In this document: positions 48,515-58,620 of the stretch, piece after piece
Layout: each line of letters opens with the position of its first letter
Position numbering within the stretch: position 1 is the stretch's first letter
Notes under the pieces: generated by a model
The model's database searches: none
What the model was told of the DNA's origin: nothing
Seen by the model: only the letters and a program-made list of their open reading frames with translations
Position numbers and translations under genes: made by a program
Origin: Cinnamomum chago
Lineage: Eukaryota > Streptophyta > Magnoliopsida > Laurales > Lauraceae
Direction: 5' to 3'
DNA: 64,000 bases
Assembly: GCA_038049695.1 (NCBI GenBank)
Contig: CP142456.1
Coordinates: 78,391,422-78,455,421 of the forward strand

Positions 48515-51365
48515 TTTTTTTCAGGTATAATCAAAATGATAATTTTCCATGGAAATTCAAGCATTGTAACACAACAAATAGGATAACTACAAACACAATC
48601 TTAGGAGTGCAAGGGTGACCAGCAAGCAAATGCAGACCAGAGAAGAGTAGTTCAAAAAGATACCCCAGATAAATAAGCTGCCTTGGATCCACTGTATAAA
48701 CAAAAGTGCATAGGATGCAATGGTCGTGATGGTGGCGGACATGCCCACTGTTTAATGTATATATTAAAGTAAAATGTTCTGCTATACAATTTTGACCAGC
48801 TCCTCTCGGTGTTGCTGATTCTAGACCAAGAATGGCAATGGATTTGAGTTTTATATAAGTTGGGGCTAACCTGAATATACCTTGAATCACACATACCCTT
48901 GTGCTCTTGCCTGACCTGTGACTGGTTTATAATCTGTGATCCTAAACCAAGAGTTGGGTTTGATACTAGATGTTCTTTTGGAGTGGGCCAGCCAAAACCC
49001 GAACCCACACCAAACCTGACTCGAGTTGCAATATTTAAGTTTATGAGTGCTCTGAACTCAACACGCGCGCGCACACAGCCAAACCCGCATAGGAGGGGAT
49101 TCGAGTGGGTCACCCATTTAATCCAACCTGTTGCCATCCCCACTTCCAAACAGTCCAACTGATGATAATAATAATAAAAAAAACCTTGGTAATGCAATGA
49201 CAGAGTTGAGCTTTATATATATTTATATATATATATATTATGATGATGAGATTGGTATGGCCGAGGTCTTTGACCCAACATGACTAATCCCCCTGGGTGG
49301 TGTCCCCTAAACCCACGTAAACGCACACTGGGCAAATTTGGGGCCATTTCGAACACAAGGCATGGAGAGCTAGCAAACCCACACCTAATGTCTCTCCTAA
49401 CTGGTAAGAAGGATTTAAGATGAAGGCAATGGCAATTTAGATGAGTGGACATTATAAGCTCAACGCCTAATGCCACTCCTAACTTGTAAGAAGGATTTAA
49501 GAGATCTGATAGGGACCCATGTGAGGAAGAAGGTGCAGTAGGTTGAGCAAGGTCAGAAACCAAAGCATTTTCTTAGCATTTTTAATTTGTTTACATTGCA
49601 ATTTCATTCGAATTTGTGAGATCAAATTACATGAGCATTTTTAAACATGCATTAAAATTACCCTCCTTTAAATATTTTGGACAAGGAATAAAGGCAATGA
49701 AAAATGGGCTTCTTCATCCAAAGTGGTTGAAGTATCGTCATATATTGGGCACAGTTCTAGCAAGAGGTGTACTATTCTCAGGACTTCAAAGTTGTTCAAG
49801 GCTCAGGTCATAGGAGCCCATACAATTCAGATGAAGGCAATGGCAAATGTTACCTTATAAGCTCAAATAAGCAACTTGAAACACAAGTCAATGGACAACA
49901 CCTCCGCATGCAAAACACAATGCCGATGAAGCCTTGACTCAAGTCACCCATGGATTGGGACGATTGGCCTGCTGATGGAAAAATCATCATCTCAGAAGAT
50001 GCCTTCTTTGAAAAGCATACCAAGTTTGCCATCAAATATTAAATTGTGCATGATTGTCAAATCAGTCATTATAAAAGAAAATGAATTTTAACGCAGAACA
50101 GCATGGAAATAGAGTCTTGCATTACATTGTTGACACCTCTGACCTCACACTCCCAAAAAGAAAATAATTAAGCCCTTGCAATCCCATCTATTAGACATGT
50201 CTCTCCATGGAATCAGCCAACAACACCACTCAACCTTCTGTTAATTGTCCATGTCCATCTCATCTAGCTTTGACTTCTAACAATGTTTAGGTCCTTCACT
50301 ATATCCATAGCTATCATGTCATCCATCTGCAAGAAAAGAAACTCTAATACAGTAATACCAAAACAACACCCAAAGCACTCCACAACCTAATATAGTTAGC
50401 AACACAACTGGCATACAAAGTCAAAAGGGCAATAAAATGACATGTTCCACTCAACCATGAGAATTTCCCACTACCTACCTATTCATTCTATTTTCACCTT
50501 GGAGACTGAGGTCATGCCAATGATCTCCATATTCAAGGTAATTTATTCCTGCCTAACCAAAAAAATAAAAGAGAAACAAGAAATTGGCTTAAAAGAAACA
50601 ATTGCAATCATAGAGAGCAAACCCTATCAATCTGATATCTGAACAAATAATCATGCTTAAGGGCTAACATATTTTCATACTTTAAACTAAAAAAATTGAC
50701 AAGAAATTCACGAATACAAGCAAAAAATAGCAAACAAGAAAAAAAAAAAAAAAAGGTCTCTCTTAGGAAGTGAGTCAAAGATATAAGGTGGAAATGTAGA
50801 CGGGATCCTCACTTTCCTCAGATTTGATCTTACTGGGGTGATGATTGTGTAAGGTGTACTAATTTTCCACCCAAGGGGAGATTACTTGATGACCATTTGG
50901 TGATCTTCAATTCTTCACCTTACTTTCTTCAATTGCAGCCTCTTTGATGAGAAGATATTTCCTAGAATTCCTAGGAATTCAATTTCTTACAAACAAACAA
51001 GCCCTTGGTTTTAATCTACTTATGCAACATTTGCTGTTGAATTAATTAAAGATCAATGCCACTCTATCCCTACCCGTACCACACCCTACATCCAAAAAAG
51101 AAAGGGATTGAAATACTTACCAAGGAGATATTGAGGTATCATTTACTATAAGACTAAAACGATAACATATACAGCAAAGAATGCTGGAAGCACAGAAGAG
51201 GTTTCCAAAACTTTCCGCCAATTATATATTATAGACCTAATAATTACATATAAAGACGAATATATACTATGTTTAAACTGAAAGGCCCCCATCAAATGCC
51301 TTAATTTCTTAAATGCAACTGAGTAGTGCTCCAACTGAGATACTGGCCTACCCTGAGCCTGAGCC
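48515..51365. other. Spacer with a possible exon and decayed MITEs
   Basis: Apart from the candidate exon at 48,587-48,742, no gene is supported. A segment at about 48,825-49,135 has GAATGGCAATGG and CTGTTGCCATCCCC near its ends and looks like a decayed hAT-type MITE. Two diverged copies of a roughly 40-bp motif (CTCCTAACTGGTAAGAAGG type) lie near 49,385-49,420 and 49,470-49,502. Confidence 0.5.
48587..48742 (-). CDS. Possible last exon of an unrecognised membrane protein
   Basis: The 51-codon frame starts MSATITTIASY, is strongly hydrophobic with two probable membrane spans separated by QWIQGSLF, and ends in a stop. A splice-acceptor-like TTAAACAG lies 5 bp upstream. I do not recognise the family and found no other exons, so it may be a remnant or a chance hydrophobic frame. 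Confidence 0.2.
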   Translation of the reverse strand: MSATITTIASYALLFIQWIQGSLFIWGIFLNYSSLVCICLLVTLALLRLCL

Positions 51366-51540
51366 TAGATATTAACAAGCTACCAAGCAGGCTTGGGGAT
51401 TTGTTTCTGCATAATGGGTGGGTTTGGGGCTAGGGCATTAAAAACCTGTCAGGGTGGGGTTTGAGCCTGGGTCTTACATATATAAAAGCTGAGGACTAGC
51501 TCATATAAGTTTGGCTGAGTCCAGTCCGTTGCCACCCCTA
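51366..51540. mobile_element. Decayed hAT-type MITE
   Basis: The right end, GTCCGTTGCCACCCCTA, is a common plant hAT terminus (TAGGGGTGGCAACGG). The left end TAGATATTAAC is poorly preserved. Flanks CCTGAGCC and CCTGAGTA match at 6 of 8 positions. The interior holds GGGTTTGGGG/GAGCC motifs and no coding frame. Confidence 0.4.
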
Positions 51541-51599
51541 CCTGAGTATGCAAAATAAACATCAAAATTTAATATTCTTAAATTTTTGGATTTTGAAGG

Positions 51600-52757
51600 A
51601 TACTTTTAGTATTTTGTGTTACAACACATATACTCAGATAAATGATAGGTCTCACTCTGCTGCAAACATTTGCTCCCTTCACATAAAAATCTCATTGGAT
51701 CATCACCATTCTTTCTGCCATAGCCACTAAAATCAATTTTTTTTATCTCTTTGAAACAGATTGCTACTATTATATTAAATGAACACAAAACAGGCTGGAA
51801 ATTTTGTTCTTTTGTTTTAATTAAGGCAATCATTTCCTCTGTAGAAATATAATTTCTTTTCAACATAGCCAACTTATTTTCAAATCTTTGCATCACAATC
51901 CCTAAGTAAACTTACATCTTGGATTCTCATTCTACAAAGTCAACTTCTTCTGAATCCTTTTCATCACAAGGTCATACATAGCCTTAGAAATAGGATTTGC
52001 ACCTAACAGGAGGATGAAAAAAAGATACAACAATTGTAAGCTCCCCACTTCCTAATTGCTTAAGGATGGAAGATGGCCCAGTAATCCCTTATCCACGCAA
52101 ACCCGAGTCATGTCACTCCTGCCAAAACTTACCTAAAAGTTTAAGTGGTCTTTAGCGCATTTCAAAACGGTCTTCACCACTTAAACATCTTCCTTTAAAT
52201 CATCACAAATAATTAGTGTAGTGTATCACCTGCGAATTGGAAATGGTAGATCAACAAATTCTCACTTGACTCCGTTAAACAAACCTAAATCTTCCATTTA
52301 TGCCAAAAGCTTCCTTCTACCATGATCATGAACAAAGGCATAAACCGATGAAGGATCATTTTGCCGGACTCACCTTCAACCTTTACTCAACAGTTTACAA
52401 TAATTAAAAAGAGCTTTAAATAACAGTTGGCAGCCCATTAACTAAAATCGAGAAAAGAACCAGTATGTATTCTAGGTTCCATTTCATTTTATTTTGAACT
52501 GAAAACCAGCCTTCCTAACATGTATGGTTCAAAATCCCATTCTACATTATCATAGCCCTTTACTAAATCGATTTTCAGTAGAGCTGCTTAATTTTCCTTG
52601 TTTTCTTTTGAGTGAAGACAGTCATTGGTGATGAGAATAACATCAAGAATTTGTTTTCCACTTACAAAAGCCCCTTGAGTAGCTTCAATGATATTCCCAT
52701 TACTCGCCCAAGCAGAATAGCTAATACAGTAGATATAATGTTATAAATATGGCACAT
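51600..52757 (-). mobile_element. Decayed L1-type LINE reverse transcriptase fragment
   Basis: Fragments in LINE order on the minus strand are: IYNIISTVLA and TQGAFVSGKQILDVILI (near 52,750-52,650), LLKIDLVKGYDNVEWDF (near 52,590-52,540, RT core), SILVNGLP (near 52,440), a YTTLII remnant of the FADDT catalytic box with the Asp pair lost (near 52,220), then RFENKLAMLKRNYIS and ALIKTK (near 51,880-51,820). Several frameshifts and stops separate these pieces, and no endonuclease or 3' tail is seen. It is an old 5'- and 3'-incomplete copy. The pattern matches plant L1 elements from memory. Confidence 0.75.
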
Positions 52758-54196
52758 AAAGTTTTATAAAATAAAAAAAAAAACCCTCCAATTCACATTG
52801 CACCTTCCACTCATATAATCATAGTGATAAGGATGTGTTCAGTTTCATGCAGAGAATACTATTCAATGGACCTCCTCCAGTGATGCTCAAACACCTCACA
52901 CTACTCACCTTGTTGTTGTGTATTTTTGCTCAAACACCTCACACTAGTCACCTTGTTGTCGTGTATTGTAACAATAATTGACAATCTAACTCGAGGTATT
53001 TTACCTTCAGTAAAGGAAATCTGTCTCTTGGAAGAGCAAAAACAAATTCTGATCACCAGATTCAAAGGGTAAAAAAAAGGACAGGTAGCTATGGCCCATG
53101 GAACCAGAAACCTGTATAAGTTTGAGGGGGTTCAAGTCACTCTTCCCCTTGAGATATATTGTATTGTGGTAAGTGACAATTCATATAGCTTCACATCCCA
53201 TTTATCATGACTGCCACTTTGTTTCTGAAAAAGAAGGTGAAGGTTCAAGAAGTGAGCACTCTTAAGTAATCTAATAATCAAACAGCTAATTTTGTCACTG
53301 AAGGTAAGAAACTTAGTCTATTGTCGTCCAGTTTGACGAGGAGCACTTTGGACCAAGCTTGTGTTGGGTTTTTATGGTGCCCAGCTTTTGGGTCCTATAG
53401 GGATTAACCAGCCTTATGGAACAAATCTTTCCGACTTTCTCCCTAATGTTCTACTATTTCTCATCATGTCTCCATCTTCTAGTGTGTTTCCTATAATTAA
53501 CTTCAACTCCAGCTTTTGGGTCCTATAGGGATTAACCAGCCTTACCCCAATCCGAGCAGGCAAGCACACAACTCCAGTGCTCCAATTTTTTTCTATAGCA
53601 CAAGAGCATTAGCGCAAAATTCTAAATATAAAACTAAAGATAGGCAATACTGTGAACTAAAATAATCATTTTGCCCTATGTTTGGCAACCAAAATAACAA
53701 CACTCAAAGCTCAATGCAACTAAAAGAACATCAGCAGCATTTTTATATTTTTACACAAATAAAAAAGGTTATACTCTGAAAACAATAGTGATACATACAC
53801 ATACATATATGGAATAAAGAGAGAATATCAATACAATATTCAGATTATGAATGATGATGATGAGAGTAAGGATACAGCAATCACAGTTTATGGGTTTGAG
53901 TGCATATTGTCTGCTCAAAATACAATACAAATTCCAAAAATCACCACCCCCCCCCCCCCCCCCCCCCCCACACACACACCAAAAAAAAAAAACACCAACA
54001 CTAGATAAGCAAGTGATTTATTTAAAAAAAAAACACAAAATGAATCTAAAAAATTTACAAAATATGCTTCATTCAAAATGAAATGAATTTACATTTACCT
54101 TATAGCGCATAGAATTCAAAGTGGAGTGGGTGATTGATGGTGCAGAGGACTTCACTTGACATACCAAGAGTTAAAGAAAAGGCTCGGATGGCTCAA
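52758..54196. other. Spacer with short direct repeats
   Basis: No gene is seen. Two tandem 43-bp units lie at 52,885-52,970 (start GCTCAAACACCTCACAC). A 36-bp segment (CCAGCTTTTGGGTCCTATAG at its start) occurs at 53,381-53,416 and again at 53,509-53,544. A C-tract of about 23 bases lies at 53,947-53,969. Confidence 0.65.
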
Positions 54197-54548
54197 CTTG
54201 CATCACGTCACTATTTACAGACTTTTGCCCAAATGTAGGGAGGGCTTCTAAGCAGTTTTAAAATTGCCCATCCTCAGAGAAATCAACTACAACTGAAACA
54301 GTTGCTCCATTTGGCAAGAAACCTCTCTCATCCATCATATATAAAAAATTCAATTGGTTTATACACAGCTTGCATCACATCACTAAGTATGGTCTTTCGC
54401 AAAAATGAAGGACTGACTTCTAAGCAGTTTAAAATTGTCTATCCTCTGAGAGAAATCAACTACAACTGAAAAAGTGCCAGCATTTGGTAAGACATCTCTC
54501 TCATGATCTCATCCATCATATGGAAAAATTCTATTGGTTTTATACATT
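54197..54548. repeat. ~175-bp tandem duplication downstream of the PPR gene
   Basis: Units at 54,197-54,368 and 54,369-54,548 share order and most bases (for example GAAATCAACTACAACTGAAA in both), with several substitutions and indels. Lying just beyond the stop codon of the minus-strand PPR gene, they probably fall in its 3' untranslated region. Confidence 0.8.
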
Positions 54549-54581
54549 TCAGTCAGTTTACAAAAGCCGTATATAATTGGA

Positions 54582-57092
54582 TTAATGTGTGGATGACTGG
54601 ATGTTTAACAAGCAACCATTTTCTTCCATCTTTAACAACAATTCATCAGCCTCCTCCATTAAACCTTCTCTACGAAGGCTATTGCTCATTATTTCATACG
54701 TATTGGAATCAGGCACCAAACCATACCCGGAGATGCCATCAAATAGCTCTTTTGCTGTTTCAGGCTTCCCGTCTTTACAGATACCAACAATGAGGATATT
54801 AAAAATTTCGGTACTAGGCTTGGAGTTAGAGTTGATCATATCATGAAACAAATTTATTGCCTCGTCAATGCAATGATTTTTGCAAAGCCCATCCATTAAT
54901 GTAATGTAGGTAACATGGTCAGGACTTAGCCCACAAGCTTTGATCTCATTGAAAAGATTCTGTGCAGACGTAACATTACCAATGCTCAATAATCCACCCA
55001 AAAGGGTGTTGTACGTAATGATATCAGGCACTAATCCCTTATGCTGGATTTCTTGGAAGAGCCTCAGAGCCTCATCCAATCTCCCACACTTGCAATACCC
55101 TTTGATTAAGATATGATAGCTGCATAAACTATGCTCAAGGCCCCAAGCAGCCATGGAGTCAAAGAGTTTTACAGCAGAATCCATTTGGCCTTCCAAACAA
55201 TAACCATCCATCAACACTGAACAGGAAATCGCATCTGGTTTCTTACCTCTCTGAATCATCAATTCAAATAAATCATGAGCTTTTACAAGCAGCCCTTTAC
55301 TGCGAAGGGCACCAATCATTATCTTGAAGGTTACGGCATCTGGGGATATATCCCTACCTATCATGTCACTGAATAATCTTGAGGCTTCTTCCCACTGACC
55401 TGAACTGAACAATCCTTGGATTAAGGAATTATAAGTGATAACATCTGGTGAAATGGTACTAGCAATCATTTCTGAAAAGATGTCCAAAGCATTATTTAAC
55501 AACCCACCTTTGCACAAGCCATCGATGATGATGTTGTATGTCCAAGTATTTGGCCTACATTTTGCCTTCTCCATCCTCTTGAACAAATCGAGAGCATCAC
55601 TGGTGTTTCCAGTTTTGCAAAGCCCATTTATGAGAGTGCTGTATGTAATTACATCAGGTAGATTTCCATTCTCCTCCATTTCTGAAACGAATAATAGGGC
55701 CTCCTTTACCGACCCGGTTCTGCAATAACCATCAATGATCATGTTATATATGGCTGTGTCCGGCTTGCATCTCCCCTTTTCCATTGCCTTTAGTATCTCA
55801 AGAGCATCATCAACTTTTCCAATTTTGCATAGCCCATTTATGAGGGTGCTGTAAGTATTTACATCATATGGGTACCCCTTCTCTAGCATTTCTTGAAAAA
55901 GGTCTACAGCCTCTTTCAGCAACCCATCTTTGCAAAGACCATTGATGATCATGTTATATCTAGTGCTGTTTGTCTTGCATCTCTTTTCCATTGCCTGGAG
56001 CATTTCAAGAGCATCATCAACTTCTCCCATTTTGAAAAGCCCATGTATGATGGTGCTGTATGTAACAGCATCTTGCGGGCACCCCTTATCTGCCATTTCT
56101 GAAAACAAGTCCAGGGCCTCTTTCACCAACCCATCTTTGCAAAGACGATCAATGATTGTGTGATATATAATGTTGTTCGGCCTACATATTCCTTCTTCCA
56201 TTCCCCTGAGCATCTCAAGAGCTTCAACAACTTTTCCCATTTTACAAAGCCCATTAATAAGGGCACCACATGTAATTACATCAGATGAGTACCCCTTGTC
56301 CACCATTTCTGAAAAAAGGTCCAACGCCTCTTTCAACAAGCCACCTCTGCAAAGACCATCGATGATCGTGTTATATATAGTGGTGTTCGGCCTACAATTC
56401 CCCGTTTCCATTGCCCTAAGCATCTCAAGCGCGTCTTGGACTTTCCCCGCTTTGCAAAGCCCATTGATGACAGTACTGTGCGTAATCACATCAGCTGGGT
56501 ACCCCTTCTCCACAATCTTCTTCAAGAGCACAACCGCCCCACTGATATCACCCACAAAACAGAGCCCTTTAATCAAAGTAGTCATAGTTACAGGATCAAG
56601 CTTGCAACCCCTTTTAAGAATTTCCCCCAAAACAGCAAAACCGAGATCGACTCGCTTCAAATGGCAGTAACAATTGATTAGAGTGTTCAGAGTAACCCTA
56701 TGTGGTTTGATTCCAGCCAAATTCATCCTTCTATACAGATCAACAACGGTGGAATAATGTCTCATTCTGGAAACAGCACCCAACAGCCGATTAAACGGGT
56801 CGATTGAAGGAAAGGGTCTCATCAGAAGCATTTGATCGAACATATTCAGTGCATCATCAAGCTTCATGTTCTCCAAGTTGTTACATTGATATTTCAAGGA
56901 ATCTAAGAACTGGGTTCTACTGAATTCATCATCAGGATTCAAATTGGCAGCAATATTTGAATAAGATATCCTAATAATTGCAAATGGGTATGAGAATAGA
57001 GAAGATTGGGAAGGATTTGTACCATTTTGGAATGCAGAAGTGGCTGTTCTTGAGGAAGAAATGGAGAGAGCTGAAGCTCTCATCAACATCAT
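54582..57092 (-). CDS. P-class PPR protein, restorer-of-fertility-like, 836 aa
   Basis: This RNA-binding organelle protein has 21 consecutive 35-aa PPR motifs, one of them 34 aa long, spanning residues 97-830, with only IQSSTH after the last. There is no E, DYW or SMR domain, so it is P class. The N-terminus (MMLMRASALSISSSRT) is rich in Ser/Arg and lacks acidic residues for about 50 positions, as expected of a mitochondrial presequence. The region before repeat 1 (LDDALNMFDQMLLMRPFPS) and repeats 1-2 (HLKRVDLGF) carry the sequence signature of the RFL clade, which includes fertility restorers. Repeats 4-13 are five copies of a two-repeat module. The gene is intronless, as is usual. It is divergently paired with the gene at 58,621. 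The RNA target is unknown. Confidence 0.93.
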   Translation of the reverse strand: MMLMRASALSISSSRTATSAFQNGTNPSQSSLFSYPFAIIRISYSNIAANLNPDDEFSRTQFLDSLKYQCNNLENMKLDDALNMFDQMLLMRPFPSIDPFNRLLGAVSRMRHYSTVVDLYRRMNLAGIKPHRVTLNTLINCYCHLKRVDLGFAVLGEILKRGCKLDPVTMTTLIKGLCFVGDISGAVVLLKKIVEKGYPADVITHSTVINGLCKAGKVQDALEMLRAMETGNCRPNTTIYNTIIDGLCRGGLLKEALDLFSEMVDKGYSSDVITCGALINGLCKMGKVVEALEMLRGMEEGICRPNNIIYHTIIDRLCKDGLVKEALDLFSEMADKGCPQDAVTYSTIIHGLFKMGEVDDALEMLQAMEKRCKTNSTRYNMIINGLCKDGLLKEAVDLFQEMLEKGYPYDVNTYSTLINGLCKIGKVDDALEILKAMEKGRCKPDTAIYNMIIDGYCRTGSVKEALLFVSEMEENGNLPDVITYSTLINGLCKTGNTSDALDLFKRMEKAKCRPNTWTYNIIIDGLCKGGLLNNALDIFSEMIASTISPDVITYNSLIQGLFSSGQWEEASRLFSDMIGRDISPDAVTFKIMIGALRSKGLLVKAHDLFELMIQRGKKPDAISCSVLMDGYCLEGQMDSAVKLFDSMAAWGLEHSLCSYHILIKGYCKCGRLDEALRLFQEIQHKGLVPDIITYNTLLGGLLSIGNVTSAQNLFNEIKACGLSPDHVTYITLMDGLCKNHCIDEAINLFHDMINSNSKPSTEIFNILIVGICKDGKPETAKELFDGISGYGLVPDSNTYEIMSNSLRREGLMEEADELLLKMEENGCLLNIQSSTH

Positions 57093-58620
57093 ATTTGGTG
57101 AAGAAAAAAGCCCCCCTTTTTTTTTCTGGCTTTTGGTCTTCTTCCTTCAAAGGTTTCCTGGTCTGTGAGGGTGGAGAGGTTGAAAGCGGTCGGCACTGGA
57201 TCCCAACGATTTCATTGGGAAAGAGAAAAGCTGACCATGGTAGAGGTGAAAAGGCCGCGCGGGGTTTGCCCATAGTTGTAGAAGGCCCGGACCCATTTAA
57301 GGGCCTGCATTACCTAGGCCCTTTTCCTACCCTCGTGGACCTGGGCTGAGCCAAAGTCTTCTCTAGGGATATTGCCTACATAGCTGCCCTTAGACTTGAG
57401 ATTCGCTCTTGAGTGGTCAAAGTTTAAGTATTTCTCCATACGATATCTTTGGGTCGTGCGATATCGGACACATCATACTGTGCAATGTCCTAAGGCTGTG
57501 CGATATCGCACACATCATTCCATGTAATATCCTAGGACTGTGCGACATTGCACTATTATTGTAGGAACAGATCTACGTGAATTATATAAAGCTTAATTGT
57601 TATGGGGCAAATGTAAGATGTAAGAACAGTTGTACGATCAATATCCTTTTCTTCTACATTATCATCCTGCACGTTTATCATCCTCCTTTATTTGGGTTTT
57701 GAGTTACAATAAGCAACATGAATTAAGTCTTTATTTTAAGTTCGTAGACCTGTAGTTGGAATAAAAAACATGTATTTTATAACAAATATATAAATAATTC
57801 TATAATCACACAACAAATGATTCTTTACATATGTTACATAGCAACTAGTGGGGACCACCTCATGACTCATCCAAATGGAAACCCTCCCCGATGGTCACTA
57901 ATCCTATAGTTTTGCATGGATCCGAATGGATTGGATCATTAGATTAACGATCAGTTTTATTTTATTTTTATATAAAATCATTAAACTTACGGTCCATGTA
58001 TGAAGGGGTTAGAGTCACTAAATTGGCTTTAAATTTGATGTTCAGGGTGGTCCCACTTGGGATCTCTCATCCTTCATGTCCCATGATTTGTGATATCTTC
58101 AACAACTTATATACACACTAAAGTATGTACATGATCATTTTTCTATTGTCAAGTAGGCATTAACGTATTAAAATGATTAAATCAACCTTACACATGTATT
58201 TATCATCCATCCTGATAAACCGTGCATCACACCGGTCTTACCACTAGAATACATTATACAAGAAAAAAAACCCAAAAAGCCCTCAATTTTGAGAAAGAGA
58301 GAGAGATTGTTTTCACCTGGCTATCAGGGTTTGATCCTGGGCATGCCACCTTCCCTCACCCGTGGGTTTGTCACCTCACCCAAATCGGGTCCCAAATATA
58401 GGCACCTATAGCTGGGTACAAAATAAAAAAAAGAGAGGAGGGGGCCCGTTGTGGAGTTGAGTCACTCTGTGAAGCTCAAAATGCTGGGCCTACTTCATCT
58501 TTTTGTGATTCCGGAAACAGCACTAGCATTAGCATTAGCAATAGCAATTGTAGAATTCAAAGGACAGCATTACTCAAACGCCTACCTATTATTTGAAATA
58601 ACGTTCTTCTGCTAAGTGAA
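57093..58620. other. 1.5-kb divergent intergenic region between two PPR genes
   Basis: Both PPR promoters must lie here, but I see no convincing TATA box placed for either. At 57,456-57,553 three units with a 42-bp period begin GTGCGA. The middle unit carries the perfect palindrome TGTGCGATATCGCACA (57,497-57,512). A B-box-like GGGTTTGATCCTGGG at 58,328-58,342 hints at a SINE, but no matching A box, tail or target duplication was found. Confidence 0.55.

Noticed and set aside
48652-49197. 181-codon minus-strand open frame
   Set aside because: It crosses a MITE-like repeat, and its start lies in low-complexity sequence; the only protein-like part is the short hydrophobic frame at 48,587-48,742, in another frame.
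49950-50042. Short frame reading MDWDDWPADGKIII... as a possible exon
   Set aside because: It is about 30 codons with no recognisable family, no neighbouring exon and no clear splice context.
55435-56670. Plus-strand open frames across the minus-strand PPR gene, and minus-strand frames across 58,621-60,696
   Set aside because: They mirror the PPR motif periodicity on the opposite strand and have no independent support.
58328-58342. tRNA or SINE based on a B-box-like GGGTTTGATCCTGGG
   Set aside because: No A box at the right distance, no cloverleaf, no tail and no target duplication were found.
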